This document shows positions 9,098 to 19,382 of a DNA stretch of 64,000 nt, in pieces; the stretch's first letter is position 1; each line of letters begins with the position of its first letter. The stretch lies in the NCBI GenBank assembly GCA_000509105.1, contig BAIF02000099.1, forward strand, positions 1 to 64,000, in the 5' to 3' direction. This DNA comes from Clostridiales bacterium VE202-21. GTDB taxonomy: Bacteria; Bacillota; Clostridia; Lachnospirales; Lachnospiraceae. Position numbers and translations under genes: made by a program. The notes below the pieces were generated by a model. The model was not told the DNA's origin. It did no database searches and was given only the letters and a program-made list of their open reading frames with translations.

Positions 9098-10435
9098 ATG
9101 AAAAGGAAAAAAGTCATTGCTCTATTCGCTGTTTTAATAATGGCAATAGGAGCTCTCGGCGGATGTAACGGCCAGGAGAAACCCGACCAAAACAAACAAG
9201 AATCTAAAGTGGAAACTGATACTAAAACAGGGGACAAGCCATATGATGGCGTGAAACTAACGATGCAGGTGGAGAATGGTCTGGAACCCGCAGGATATGA
9301 GGCGGTGATAGAGCTCGCAAAGGAAAAACTGGGGATAGAAGTAGTGGTGGAAACACGTTCCAGCGGAGATGAAGGGAACAACATTGTTAAAACACGGCTG
9401 GCATCGGGAGATATGGCAGATATTTGTGTATACTCTTCAGGCGCGATGCTGGCAGCATTAAATCCGGCAGAATACTTTATTGATATGACGGATTCTGAGG
9501 CTGCTTCGACATTAGATGATAACTTCATTCAGGCGGCCAGTGTGGATGACGTGCTTTATGGCGTTCCATTGTCAAGCAGCTCTTTTGGAGGAGTCATGTA
9601 TAACAAAGGCATCTATGAGAAATATGACCTTCAAATCCCCGTGACCTGGGATGAGTTCATGGAAAATTGTGATACGATAAAAGAAGCAGGAGATACAGCG
9701 CTTATAGGCTCTTTCGGAGAAAACTGGACATCACAGGTTCCGTTTCTGGTAGATAATTATGAACTTCTTCAGGAAGAACCTGATTTCCCGGAAAAATTCA
9801 CACAGGGAACAGTTAAATATGCAGATTCAAAGGCCGGAGTTAGAAGCTGGGAAAAGCTTTCCGAATTGACCCCTTATTATAACGAGGACTATCTGGCAAC
9901 AAATTATAACGATGCCTGCGATATGCTGGTAAATGGAGAGGGAGCACATTACATCATGACAAGTGCGGCGCTTCGCAATATCTATACTTTGTATGGAGAT
10001 CAGGTAAATGATATTGGCTTTTTTGCTTATCCAGGTGATGAGGAAGATAAAACAGGTGTGACTATATTTACAGCAGCGGCTCTCTATGGAAATAAGGATA
10101 GTGAAAACGTCGATGCAGTAAAAGCATTTATGGAGTGGTGGTTATCAGACGAAGCAATCGATGCCTATGTTTCAAAAGTTCTTCCTGACGGCCCATTCCA
10201 TAATGGTTATCAACTGCCGGAAGATGCGTTTGATGCGGTTAAAGATTCCCAAAAATATGTAGAAGAAGGACGGGCAGTGTTGGCTATGGAAGCATTATCG
10301 CCTGTGAAGGGAGCAAACTGTCCTGCACTCTGCCAGGAGCTCGGATCAGGACAATCAACACCGGAAGAGACCGCAAAAGCATATGATGAAGATTGTAAGA
10401 AGCAGGCAGTGCAGCTTGGATTAGACTGGAAATAA
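9098..10435 (+). CDS. Carbohydrate ABC transporter substrate-binding lipoprotein
   Basis: This CUT1-family (SBP_bac_1) lipoprotein captures a sugar outside the cell and delivers it to the two permeases encoded next. It has a lipoprotein signal peptide MKRKKVIALFAVLIMAIGALGGC with the lipid-modified cysteine near residue 23, an acidic linker, and a SBP_bac_1 fold (LASGDMADICVYSSG, PVTWDEFMENCDTIKEAG). The ATG at 9098 is chosen because GGAGG lies 8 bases upstream and a signal peptide follows directly. Ligand is unknown; the downstream GH106-like enzyme suggests a plant or host glycan oligosaccharide. Confidence 0.93.
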   Translation: MKRKKVIALFAVLIMAIGALGGCNGQEKPDQNKQESKVETDTKTGDKPYDGVKLTMQVENGLEPAGYEAVIELAKEKLGIEVVVETRSSGDEGNNIVKTRLASGDMADICVYSSGAMLAALNPAEYFIDMTDSEAASTLDDNFIQAASVDDVLYGVPLSSSSFGGVMYNKGIYEKYDLQIPVTWDEFMENCDTIKEAGDTALIGSFGENWTSQVPFLVDNYELLQEEPDFPEKFTQGTVKYADSKAGVRSWEKLSELTPYYNEDYLATNYNDACDMLVNGEGAHYIMTSAALRNIYTLYGDQVNDIGFFAYPGDEEDKTGVTIFTAAALYGNKDSENVDAVKAFMEWWLSDEAIDAYVSKVLPDGPFHNGYQLPEDAFDAVKDSQKYVEEGRAVLAMEALSPVKGANCPALCQELGSGQSTPEETAKAYDEDCKKQAVQLGLDWK

Positions 10436-10473
10436 ACAGAAGAATAGAAAAACAGACAAAATAGGGCGGGAAT

Positions 10474-11331
10474 ATGAACAAGAAAAAAATATATTCACTT
10501 TGGTTTTTGGTACCTGCATTGACAATCTTTCTGGTTTTTTTCATTATTCCCATGGTAATCTCTCTTTTTTTTAGTTTGACGGTGTGGGATTTTGAGAAAT
10601 TCACCTTCGTAGGGCTGGATAATTTTAAGATGTTCTTTTCAGAGCGGACATTGAATATTGGTATTATAAACACATTGATCTACGCGGTTTTGACATCAGG
10701 CTTAAAGGTTGTGCTGGCTTTTTTAATAGCAGTTTTTCTGACAAGTGCAATTCGGACAAAAAATATAATCCGGTTAATGGTTTTCTTCCCAAATCTGGTA
10801 AGTACTATTGCTGTAGGGATAACATTTACAGCATTTATGCATCCTACGAAGGGGGTTTTCAATAAATTTATTGAATTTCTTGGAGGCACCGGAATTGACT
10901 GGCTGGGAAATGCGGATCTGGCGTTATACTCGGTGATTGGGACAGATGTATGGAAGGGACTGTCGATTGCCACTATGATATATATAGCAGGGATTTCTTC
11001 AATTGATAAAACATATTATGAAGCGGCAGCTATAGACGGGGCAAATGGATGGCAGAAAATCAGACTCATTACACTGCCGCTTTGCAGGCCTGCTATGAAT
11101 TCTGTTATTATATTATCTTTCATTGGAGGACTGAGATGTTTTGACTTAATCTGGACAATGACAGGCGGGGGACCGGGATTTTCAACAGATGTAATGGCTT
11201 CTATTGTGTATAAACAGTATGCTTCCGGTTTTTATGGCCTGTCTACGGCCGGGAACGTGATCATGTTCATTTTAATTGCTATTTTGGCATTCCCATTGCA
11301 AAGATTTTTGCAGAGAAGGGAGGTGGAATAG
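10474..11331 (+). CDS. Sugar ABC transporter permease, MalF/UgpA type
   Basis: A 285-residue inner-membrane permease with six predicted membrane segments and the EAA loop YYEAAAIDGANGWQKIRLITLPLCRP that docks with the ATPase. It pairs with the next permease to form the translocation channel for the sugar bound by the preceding lipoprotein. GGGCGGG lies before the ATG, 38 bases after the binding-protein gene. No ATPase gene is present in this operon, so it presumably shares a multitask ATPase such as MsmK, as CUT1 systems often do. Confidence 0.93.
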   Translation: MNKKKIYSLWFLVPALTIFLVFFIIPMVISLFFSLTVWDFEKFTFVGLDNFKMFFSERTLNIGIINTLIYAVLTSGLKVVLAFLIAVFLTSAIRTKNIIRLMVFFPNLVSTIAVGITFTAFMHPTKGVFNKFIEFLGGTGIDWLGNADLALYSVIGTDVWKGLSIATMIYIAGISSIDKTYYEAAAIDGANGWQKIRLITLPLCRPAMNSVIILSFIGGLRCFDLIWTMTGGGPGFSTDVMASIVYKQYASGFYGLSTAGNVIMFILIAILAFPLQRFLQRREVE

Positions 11332-11332
11332 T

Positions 11333-12163
11333 GTGAAGCGTAAAAAAAGGATCCTGCTTTTTGGTGACATTGTGGGAATGGCGGCGGCTGTTATTGTATT
11401 TGTATTTCCATTTTTATTTATGTTAGTTAATTCTCTGAAAGACAGGAGAGAGGCAAATTTACTTAGTATGGCACTTCCTGTGAAACCTTTATGGAGCAAT
11501 TATAAGGAAGTTTTCGAGTCAAATAATTACATCATTCTGACAGCATTTAAAAACAGTTTATTACTGACGGTATTTTCCTTATGCGGACTTGTTTTCGTAT
11601 GTTCCATGGCCGGATATGTTCTTCAGAGAAGGCGGGGACGCACCATGTCTTTTGTAAACTTTATTATCATGACGGGACTAATGATTCCACCGGCAATTCT
11701 GCCAACGATCTGGATCATGCAGGGACTGCATATATATAAAACCTTATTTGGAATGATTTTGATTGAGATTGCCCTGCAGATTCCATTTGATATTATGATT
11801 TACCGTGGCTTTATGAGTTCCATTCCGGTCGAATTGGAGGAGGCGGGCTACATAGATGGGTGCAGTAAAATCAGATTATTCAGTTCCATCATTTTTCCGC
11901 TGTTAAAACCGGCAACGGCTACGATCATTATTCTGAATGCGGTTACCATATTTAATGACTTTACAAATCCACTCTATTTTCTGCCAGGGAATGAGAATAC
12001 TACAATTCAGCTGACACTGTACAATTTTAAGGGTCAGTATGCCAGTTCCTATAATCTGTTATTTGCAGATGTTATATTGATTACCATTCCAATGCTAATC
12101 TTGTTTTTAATCTTTAATAAGCGGATTGTGGACGGCATGGTAGCCGGATCAGTGAAAGGTTAA
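11333..12163 (+). CDS. Sugar ABC transporter permease, MalG/UgpE type
   Basis: The partner permease has about 276 residues, six membrane segments and the EAA loop VELEEAGYIDGCSKIRLFSSIIFPLLKP. The start is GTG at 11333: GGGAGGTGG is 6-7 bases upstream, it begins one base after the previous stop, and MKRKKRILL gives a normal N-terminus. The longer ATG at 11276 would overlap the upstream gene by 56 bases. It closes the transporter operon. Confidence 0.93.
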   Translation: MKRKKRILLFGDIVGMAAAVIVFVFPFLFMLVNSLKDRREANLLSMALPVKPLWSNYKEVFESNNYIILTAFKNSLLLTVFSLCGLVFVCSMAGYVLQRRRGRTMSFVNFIIMTGLMIPPAILPTIWIMQGLHIYKTLFGMILIEIALQIPFDIMIYRGFMSSIPVELEEAGYIDGCSKIRLFSSIIFPLLKPATATIIILNAVTIFNDFTNPLYFLPGNENTTIQLTLYNFKGQYASSYNLLFADVILITIPMLILFLIFNKRIVDGMVAGSVKG

Positions 12164-12214
12164 ACGGGCTGCGGAATAAGGCTGAACATCGTGTAGTATA
12201 ACCGGAAAAGAATA

Positions 12215-12223
12215 TGTTATAAT
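12215..12223 (+). promoter_or_regulatory. Extended -10 promoter of the two-component pair
   Basis: TGTTATAAT at 12215-12223 is a perfect extended -10 element; the -35 is weak. The start codon of the kinase is 26 bases downstream, so kinase and regulator can be made independently of the transporter. Confidence 0.55.
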
Positions 12224-12248
12224 GGGCAGTAGAATAAAGGAGAGACGG

Positions 12249-14054
12249 ATGAAATTTCAGAAAAAAATATTTTTAGTCTATGCGCTTTTTGGAATTGTAT
12301 CCGCAGTTGCAACAGGCAGCATTTATTATTCCATGAGTAAGTCCCATTTTATACAGCAGGAATGCATGAGCCTCAGCAGCACGGCTAAACAATTAAATCA
12401 GCAGTATGTAGAATTGCTGCGGTCGATGGAAGACGTTAGCCATTATCTTTTAAGTGACAGTGATACCCTATCAGCGATACTGATGCTGGCGCATCTGGAA
12501 AAAACGCCTCAAAACAGTAATTACATACAAGAAGGTAAAAAGAAGATCCAGACAATGATGAGTACGGACTATCTGAATCAAAAATTTTACAGAGTCATTT
12601 ACTATAATAAACATGGCGACGTAATAGCCAGTAATAATTGGGGAAGCCGGGAAATTAAGCCCGGTCTGGATATCAGCCAGCTTGACGCATACAAGAATAT
12701 GGGTGAAAACCGGGGTGAATTATATATACAGGGGCTTCACGAGGATCCCTGGGGAAAAGCAAAACAAGTGCAGGTGTTTTCAGGGATTGTAAAAATCCAG
12801 GGACAGGACATAGGGTTTATTGAAGTGCAGAAAACAGAGGCAGATCTGGAACAGATATTCCAGGTTTCAGACAAAACGGTAAATATCTGCCTGCTGCAGG
12901 AAAACGGTAATATTTTATTTCAATCAGGAAATGAAGACAAAGCATTTTATAAGCAGTTTACAAAGGAGAAACAGATCACTCCCGGCAGCTACGAGTCGGT
13001 GAATGGTACGAAGATACTTGCGGCAGGAATATATAATAAAGAATTGGGTGCAAGAATAATTGTAACAGAAGATGTTAAAATTCTGGCCGAAAAAATGGAA
13101 GGTATCTATATTATTACTGCACTTATGATAGCTATTATTTTGTGCTTTTCGTTCTTTTATATTATTTTTACGTCCAAAAAGCTTACAAAGCCAATAGAGC
13201 AGCTCCGTATATTTGTAAGAAATGCACATCTGGAAAAAGCAGAGAATATTCCGGCAGCAGAGAACGAATTCAAGGAACTGAGCCAGATATATAAAGAAAT
13301 GAAAGAACAATTAAATCAATCCATAATCCGCGAGGCACGGTTATCAACGCTGCAGCTGCAGGCGCAGCTGGATGTTTTACAGGCACAGGTAAATCCGCAC
13401 TTTTTATATAACGTTTTGAATATAATTTCAAACCGCGGGATTCAGGACGATGACGAGGTCATTTGTGATATTTGCGATGATTTAGCCGGAATGCTCCGGT
13501 ATACCACGAATACAAATGAAAGATATGCGGATATCATCAGCGAAAAAAATTATCTTCAAAAATACTTTTCATTATTAAAGTATCGATATGAGCATAAGCT
13601 CTCCTATCAGATCGAGATTGATGACAGGATATCACAGCAGATGCTTCCTAAGATGATTCTGCAGCAGTTTGTGGAAAACAGCGTTTCCCATGGGTTTGAA
13701 AACAGCACTGAAGTGATGCGCATCTGCGTTGAGGGCTGGGAAGAAAATGATTTCTGGTATGTAAGGATCAGAGATAATGGAGACGGCTTTCATCAGGATG
13801 TTTTGAGCGCATTGAAAGAAAAGATGGAGAATGTGCAGAAGGCATTAAGCGTCAACAGACAGTATATCGAATTAAAAATAGGCGGAATGGGTCTTGTCAA
13901 TACTTATGCGAGACTATATCTGTTATATGCAGAAAAAACCGTTTTTAAGCTGGGAAATTGGAAAAAGGGGGCAGAAGTTTTAATTGGGGGTCCCAGGAAC
14001 CATATACAGAAAGAGGGAGATCCCGAACAAGGGAGGCAGAGATGTACCGAGTAA
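12249..14054 (+). CDS. YesM-type sensor histidine kinase
   Basis: The protein of about 601 residues has an N-terminal membrane segment, an extracellular sensing region of about 260 residues, a second membrane segment (IYIITALMIAIILCFSFFYI), a HAMP linker, a His_kinase (PF06580) domain with LQAQVNPHFLYNVLNIIS containing the phosphoacceptor His, and a HATPase_c with LQQFVENSVSHGF and GGMGLVNTYARL. It should phosphorylate the AraC-type regulator whose start overlaps its end by 13 bases. ATG 12249 follows AAAGGAGAGA. Such pairs usually control adjacent glycan-uptake operons. Confidence 0.93.
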   Translation: MKFQKKIFLVYALFGIVSAVATGSIYYSMSKSHFIQQECMSLSSTAKQLNQQYVELLRSMEDVSHYLLSDSDTLSAILMLAHLEKTPQNSNYIQEGKKKIQTMMSTDYLNQKFYRVIYYNKHGDVIASNNWGSREIKPGLDISQLDAYKNMGENRGELYIQGLHEDPWGKAKQVQVFSGIVKIQGQDIGFIEVQKTEADLEQIFQVSDKTVNICLLQENGNILFQSGNEDKAFYKQFTKEKQITPGSYESVNGTKILAAGIYNKELGARIIVTEDVKILAEKMEGIYIITALMIAIILCFSFFYIIFTSKKLTKPIEQLRIFVRNAHLEKAENIPAAENEFKELSQIYKEMKEQLNQSIIREARLSTLQLQAQLDVLQAQVNPHFLYNVLNIISNRGIQDDDEVICDICDDLAGMLRYTTNTNERYADIISEKNYLQKYFSLLKYRYEHKLSYQIEIDDRISQQMLPKMILQQFVENSVSHGFENSTEVMRICVEGWEENDFWYVRIRDNGDGFHQDVLSALKEKMENVQKALSVNRQYIELKIGGMGLVNTYARLYLLYAEKTVFKLGNWKKGAEVLIGGPRNHIQKEGDPEQGRQRCTE

Positions 14055-15571
14055 TTGTAACAGAAGACGAACCCGCGGCACTTCGCCATATTTGTACTTT
14101 GATCGAACTAAAATGTCCGGAATTTGAGGTTGTCGGAACGGCGGATAATGGGCAGGGCGCTCTGGACCTGCTGGAAAATACAGACACCGATGTGCTGATT
14201 ACCGATGTAAAGATGCCGATTATGGATGGTGTAACTCTGGCACGAAAAGTAAAAGACAGGTATCCGCAGATCATGACTTTGATTATCAGCGGCTATCAGG
14301 AGTTTGAATATGCAAGAGCGGCGATTCAGACCGGGGTATGTGACTATATATTAAAGCCGGTCAGGCCATCCGCTTTTCAGGCCAGTATGCGGGTTATGCA
14401 GGGCTGTCTGGATGAATTGTATTATAGTAAACGGAATAAAATCCTGCGGGAGATGTGCATGGGAAAGACCGACATGGAAAATCAAAAGGATTTTTACCGT
14501 ATTTTTTCAAAAGAAGAGTATTATGCAGCACTTTTGCGGAAAAATGGTCTTCCACGCAGATTTGTGAATTCAAAAGAAACAGAAATATTTTCAGTAAAAG
14601 ATGAGCAGATGGCCGTATATGGAAGGGACGAAAGGGAAGCACTTTATTTACTTCCAAAGGATTTTCTTTTTTCCGGAAGCTTCTTTCGGCTGATGACTCA
14701 TATGGCAGAAAAAGAGAAAAGAACAGCCGACTATTATACCCTGGTACTGATGGAAGATCCGCTGAACCCCAAAGAACTACCGGATGCAGTAAGAAGGCTG
14801 TATCAGACGCTGGATGCCTCCCTGGTAATTGGAAAAGATCAGGTTGTGCCTGTGAATGATAAACAGGAAAGAAAACAACAAAAACAGGGATATAATAGTG
14901 GGCTGGAGAGAATGAATATACTTGTGAAAGAAGGAAACCGGAGGCAGATACGCGAGGAAGTTAAAGGCTGTTTTGCAAAATGGGAGCAGGAGGAACGAAC
15001 TCAGTTATGGGTTGAAGAAAAGGTGAGAGAGTTGTTCGGTTTGTTTCGCAGACGAAATATGCTATGGGAATCTGTAGACACGTATGAATACTTTTTAGAT
15101 GAAGCCTTTTATTTTGCATCGGATATGCAGGAGCTTTCAGACAATATTCTTCAGATTTTCAGCGAGAACTTCGAGGAAGAGGCCAGAAGAATAAAAATTG
15201 ACACGCCGGAATTTTTCGAAAAGATTTTAAAATATATGAAAGAAAATTTAACGGATTCGCTTTCTCCGCAAAGCATCAGCCATGTCTTTGGAATCTCCCA
15301 GACATATCTGAGCCGTTTATTCCGCAAGTATTGTGAGCAGAGCTTTAACAGAGTTCTGAATTCTTTCCGTATTGAAAAAGCAAAGGAAATTATGTCCGAC
15401 AATCCGGAGCTGTTTATCAAAGATGCAGCTGCAATGGTTGGGTTTTCTGATCAGTTTTACTTTAGCAGAATCTTCCGCACTGTTACGGGAATCAGCCCGT
15501 CAGAGTACATAGAAAAAGCAGTGCAGGATAAAAACAGTTTAAACAAGGGGGAGAATGATGCTATATCCTAA
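14042..15571 (+). CDS. YesN-type response regulator with AraC HTH
   Basis: The 509-residue protein has an N-terminal receiver (MYRVIVTEDEPAA; phospho-acceptor D in DVLITDVKMPIMDG; conserved K in YILKPVRPS), a variable middle, and a C-terminal AraC DNA-binding domain with SQTYLSRLFRKYCEQSFNRVLN and DQFYFSRIFRTVTGISPSEY. The ATG at 14042 is preceded by AAGGGAGG. It probably activates the sugar transporter and the GH106-like gene, which overlaps its end by 17 bases. Confidence 0.94.
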   Translation: MYRVIVTEDEPAALRHICTLIELKCPEFEVVGTADNGQGALDLLENTDTDVLITDVKMPIMDGVTLARKVKDRYPQIMTLIISGYQEFEYARAAIQTGVCDYILKPVRPSAFQASMRVMQGCLDELYYSKRNKILREMCMGKTDMENQKDFYRIFSKEEYYAALLRKNGLPRRFVNSKETEIFSVKDEQMAVYGRDEREALYLLPKDFLFSGSFFRLMTHMAEKEKRTADYYTLVLMEDPLNPKELPDAVRRLYQTLDASLVIGKDQVVPVNDKQERKQQKQGYNSGLERMNILVKEGNRRQIREEVKGCFAKWEQEERTQLWVEEKVRELFGLFRRRNMLWESVDTYEYFLDEAFYFASDMQELSDNILQIFSENFEEEARRIKIDTPEFFEKILKYMKENLTDSLSPQSISHVFGISQTYLSRLFRKYCEQSFNRVLNSFRIEKAKEIMSDNPELFIKDAAAMVGFSDQFYFSRIFRTVTGISPSEYIEKAVQDKNSLNKGENDAIS

Positions 15572-18500
15572 AAATGAATTTCCTTTTCAGGAAGCGCAGT
15601 TCCAGAATCCGGACAGTGAATACAGAGGTACGCCCTTCTGGGCATGGAACTGCTATATGACGAAAGAAAAAATCAGCATGATGATAGATACCTTAAAGAC
15701 AATGGGGATGGGCGGCGGGCATATTCACTGCCGCACAGGACTTGACAATCCCTATATGGGAGAGGAATTCCTTGATCTGGTTGAGGATTCTAATAAAAAA
15801 TTAAAAAAAGAAAAGATGCTGACCTGGTTATATGATGAGGATCGCTGGCCTTCTGGATCGGGAGGCGGAATGGTGACTAAAAATGAAAAATACCGCATCC
15901 GTTTTCTGGTATTTTCTCCCTGCCGTCTGGAGAAAAATCAGACCGGAAGTAAAGTTACCTCTACAGGTCAGGCTGTCAGAAGCGATAAGCGCAGGCTCTT
16001 ATCCCGCTATGAAGTACTGATCAGGGATGGATGGCTTATAGATTATCACAGACTGTCAGAGGCAGAAGTACCACAGAGCGGCTATGATGAATGGTTTGCA
16101 TATTTAGAAATCTCCGGGGAGAATCCATGGTTTAATAACCAGGCATATGTTAATACACTGGATAAAAAGGCTATACAATGTTTTATTGAAGTTACACATG
16201 AAAAGTATAAGGAAAAACTGGGCGCTGAATTTGGAAAGTCTATTCCTGCTATCTTTACAGATGAACCGCAGTTTTGCCATAAAACAAGGTTATGTTATGC
16301 TGAAGATAAAACGGAAGTCATAATTCCTTACACAGATGATTTTGACGAGACGTTTACGGAAGCGTATGGGCATGATTTTCTGTCTTATCTGCCGGAATTA
16401 TTTTGGGAAAAAGGTGAAAACTGTGTTTCTGAAATCCGTTATCAGTATCATGATCATGTCTGTGAACGGTTTGTATCGGCTTTTGCAGACACACTGGGGA
16501 ACTGGTGCAGACAAAACGGGTTAATGCTGACAGGACATATGATGGATGAGCCTACTCTTGAATCACAGACAGCAGCACTGGGAGAAGCCATGAGGTCATA
16601 CAGAGCATTTCAGCTCCCGGGAATAGATATGCTTTGTGACAGGCGGGAGTTATCAACTGCCAAACAGGCCCAGAGTGCAGCCCGCCAGTTTGGCTGTCCG
16701 GGTGTGTTAAGTGAAATGTATGGTGTAACAAACTGGGATTTTGACTTTCGGGGACATAAACTGCAGGGAGACTGGCAGGCGGCCCTGGGTGTAACCGTGC
16801 GTGTCCATCATTTAACATGGACTTCTATGGGAGGCGAAGCAAAGCGGGATTATCCGGCGGCCATTGGTTACCAGTCACCTTGGTACAGAGAGTATTATTA
16901 TGTGGAAGATTATTTTGCAAGAATCAATACACTACTGACAAGGGGAAAGGCTGTCGTAAAGATCGGTGTGATCCATCCCATTGAATCGTATTGGCTTTAC
17001 TGGGGATGTGAGGAAAAAACAAGTGGAATACGAAAGGAGATGGAGCAGAATTTTGAAAAAGTGATAGAGTGGCTGCTCTATGGTTTTCTGGATTTTGACT
17101 TTATCTGTGAATCGCTATTACCAAACCAAAACAGCATAGAACAAATAAACGGCGAAATATTCCCGGTGGGAGACATGAGGTATGAGGCAATTCTGGTACC
17201 GAATTGTGAGACATTGAGAACTACTACGTTCAAGCGTCTGAAAGCATTTTACAAAAAGGGTGGCAGCGTTTTATTCACAGGAAACACTCCGAAGTATCTG
17301 GATGGAAAATATTCAAAAGAAATGGAGGATTTTGTAAAAGTATGTGAATACGTTCCATTTACGCGCACTAAGCTTTTAAATAAATTAGAGAATAGAAGAG
17401 TGTTAGATGTAAAAAATGAAAATGGCATGAGAGCGGATAATTTGATTTATCAGATGCGGGAGGACAATGAAGAAAAAATAATTTTCCTTGCACATGTAAA
17501 CAAAATGGAAAATCCGGATGTACCAGTGCGTGAAAATAATACCATTACAATACAAGGAGTATACAGGGTTATATGTTATAATCCCCTGGATGGCACAAAA
17601 ACAGAATTAGCATTAGAGTATTATGATGGGAAAACGATCATCCGAAAAGAAATGTATAATCATGACAGCCTTCTGCTCCGTCTTTGTCCTGCAGAAGCTG
17701 TGGAATATCAAAAAAAATTGATGCCGGTGATACCGGAAAGGGAAAAAACGGAAGCTCTGAAACGAATAGAAATTCCAGAAAAAGTGCCGGTTGTTTTATC
17801 GGAACCGAATGTACTGGTGTTCGATCAGGCGGAGTATATTTTCGACCAGGGACCATGGCAGAAAAAAGAAGAAATACTGCGTATCGACAATAAGTTCCGG
17901 AAGGTTCTGGGTTACCCCCTTCGTATGGAAGCCTTTGCACAGCCTTGGCTGGATCAGGATGCAGAACCGCTGAAACACTGGTTGTTTTTGAGGTTTAAGT
18001 TTTTATCAATGGCAGATATAGCGGGAGCAAAACTGGCCTTGGAGAATCGGGAGGCAGAAGTTTGGCTCAATGGAAGCATGGTTCAGAGCAGGGTGAATGG
18101 ATGGTATGTGGACCAGGACATCATATGCAGGGAATTAGGTATAATCAGCCGGGGTGAAAACGAACTGATCGTAAAAATCCCTTATAGGAAAAAGGAAAAT
18201 ATTGAGGCGATGTTTCTGCTAGGGGATTTTGGAGTACAAACTGCTGGCGCGGAATCAATCCTGACAGCGCCTGTAAGAAAACTGGCATATGCGGATATAA
18301 CTCGTCAGGGACTTCCGTTTTATGGCGGGAACATACAATACCATATACCATTTCAATTGGAGAAAAGACAGAAAATCCTTGTTGAGGTATCCAGATTCAG
18401 AGCGCCTCTTTTAAAAGTTCAAATTGACGAAGGCAGGAAACAGGCAGTCGCCTATGCGCCATATCAAGTGAAGACGGAGATTGAGGAAGGGGAGCATGTA

Positions 18501-18680
18501 CTGAAGCTCACTGTTTTTGGAAATCGTATAAATACCTTTGGTACGCTTCATAATTGCAATGAAACGGAGCGATGGTATGGTCCAAATGCATGGAGAACGG
18601 AAGGAACGTGCTGGGCCTGCGAATATCAGTTAGAACCGTCCGGAATCTTAAAGGCGCCTCTTTTATACGTGTGTGATTAA
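15555..18680 (+). CDS. GH106-like glycoside hydrolase (putative alpha-L-rhamnosidase)
   Basis: The 1041-residue protein opens with GTPFWAWNCYMTKEKI and then GGGHIHCRTGLDNPYMGEEF and WLYDEDRWPSGSGGG, the hallmark N-terminal region of the GH106 alpha-L-rhamnosidase-related family. Later blocks include IFTDEPQF, HMMDEPTLESQ and SEMYGVTNW, with acidic residues that may be catalytic, and a C-terminal beta-sandwich with EVWLNGSMV. No signal peptide is seen, so it should act inside on imported oligosaccharides, which fits the upstream transporter. AAGGGGG precedes tandem ATGs. Rhamnose specificity is inferred from the family only. Confidence 0.8.
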   Translation: MMLYPKNEFPFQEAQFQNPDSEYRGTPFWAWNCYMTKEKISMMIDTLKTMGMGGGHIHCRTGLDNPYMGEEFLDLVEDSNKKLKKEKMLTWLYDEDRWPSGSGGGMVTKNEKYRIRFLVFSPCRLEKNQTGSKVTSTGQAVRSDKRRLLSRYEVLIRDGWLIDYHRLSEAEVPQSGYDEWFAYLEISGENPWFNNQAYVNTLDKKAIQCFIEVTHEKYKEKLGAEFGKSIPAIFTDEPQFCHKTRLCYAEDKTEVIIPYTDDFDETFTEAYGHDFLSYLPELFWEKGENCVSEIRYQYHDHVCERFVSAFADTLGNWCRQNGLMLTGHMMDEPTLESQTAALGEAMRSYRAFQLPGIDMLCDRRELSTAKQAQSAARQFGCPGVLSEMYGVTNWDFDFRGHKLQGDWQAALGVTVRVHHLTWTSMGGEAKRDYPAAIGYQSPWYREYYYVEDYFARINTLLTRGKAVVKIGVIHPIESYWLYWGCEEKTSGIRKEMEQNFEKVIEWLLYGFLDFDFICESLLPNQNSIEQINGEIFPVGDMRYEAILVPNCETLRTTTFKRLKAFYKKGGSVLFTGNTPKYLDGKYSKEMEDFVKVCEYVPFTRTKLLNKLENRRVLDVKNENGMRADNLIYQMREDNEEKIIFLAHVNKMENPDVPVRENNTITIQGVYRVICYNPLDGTKTELALEYYDGKTIIRKEMYNHDSLLLRLCPAEAVEYQKKLMPVIPEREKTEALKRIEIPEKVPVVLSEPNVLVFDQAEYIFDQGPWQKKEEILRIDNKFRKVLGYPLRMEAFAQPWLDQDAEPLKHWLFLRFKFLSMADIAGAKLALENREAEVWLNGSMVQSRVNGWYVDQDIICRELGIISRGENELIVKIPYRKKENIEAMFLLGDFGVQTAGAESILTAPVRKLAYADITRQGLPFYGGNIQYHIPFQLEKRQKILVEVSRFRAPLLKVQIDEGRKQAVAYAPYQVKTEIEEGEHVLKLTVFGNRINTFGTLHNCNETERWYGPNAWRTEGTCWACEYQLEPSGILKAPLLYVCD

Positions 18681-18771
18681 AAAGAAGAATGATCAGAAAT
18701 GATATGAAATTCACAAAATAAGCGTCCCATGACTCCGGATCTAATATCCATAAATAGCAGGAGGTACTACA

Positions 18772-19132
18772 TTGTTACTCAAGCTGGAACAAGACACAAC
18801 CCAGAAAGAAATCGAGGTTTCCATAAAATATCCGAAAATGAACCAGGATGTAACGAGGCTCATTTCGCTGATCCGGTCAGCAGACACCCAAATCAGATGC
18901 ACCGCTGACGGGAATGAGAAGCTGCTCAATGCCTCAGATATTTACTACCTCGAAAGTGTGGATAAGCATACTTTTGTTACTGTGAAAACGGGGTTTACCG
19001 TACAGACATCCGCCTGTATTAATTATTAGAAATTCTGGCCCCGGTTGGGTTTGTTCAGATTAGTAAATCATGCGTTCTAAATATCCATGTGCTGGATTTT
19101 GTACGGCCTCTGTTAAACAGCCGTACAGGCTG
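18772..19132 (+). pseudogene. LytTR-type regulator, frameshifted remnant
   Basis: A TTG start behind AGGAGG opens an 85-codon ORF whose C-terminus (ADGNEKLLNASDIYYLESVDKHTFVTV) is the first half of a LytTR DNA-binding domain. It stops at 19029, and the next frame continues with LEILAPVGFVQISKSCVLNIHV, the second half of LytTR. Restoring one T near 19020 joins them. The tail past about 19130 is also missing. LytTR genes of this type normally precede a DUF3021 gene, as here. Confidence 0.75.
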
Positions 19133-19134
19133 GA

Positions 19135-19347
19135 TATCCAAAATCCGTTTTTGGAATTATGCTGGATGTTAGTTATCCCTTGTTTGTGACACTTTTATTG
19201 GGCGCCGTATTCCATTGGTATCGGAGTATTCCTGTATGGGTATTAGTCGTTATGGTTTTCGTGATTTATCTGGTTGGCTATCTTACAGATCTCTACCGGA
19301 CAAAAGAAGAGGTCAGAATGAATAGGAAAGTGCCAAAAGGACTATAA
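19135..19347 (+). pseudogene. DUF3021 membrane protein, C-terminal remnant
   Basis: Only about 60 codons remain, encoding two membrane segments (LFVTLLLGAVFHWY and VWVLVVMVFVIYLVGYLTD) ending in TDLYRTKEEVRMN, which looks like the last part of a DUF3021 protein. The first two membrane segments expected of the family are absent. It follows the LytTR remnant in the usual gene order. Confidence 0.6.
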
Positions 19348-19382
19348 AAAACCGAATCCAGAAACGGCAATGAAACATATAC

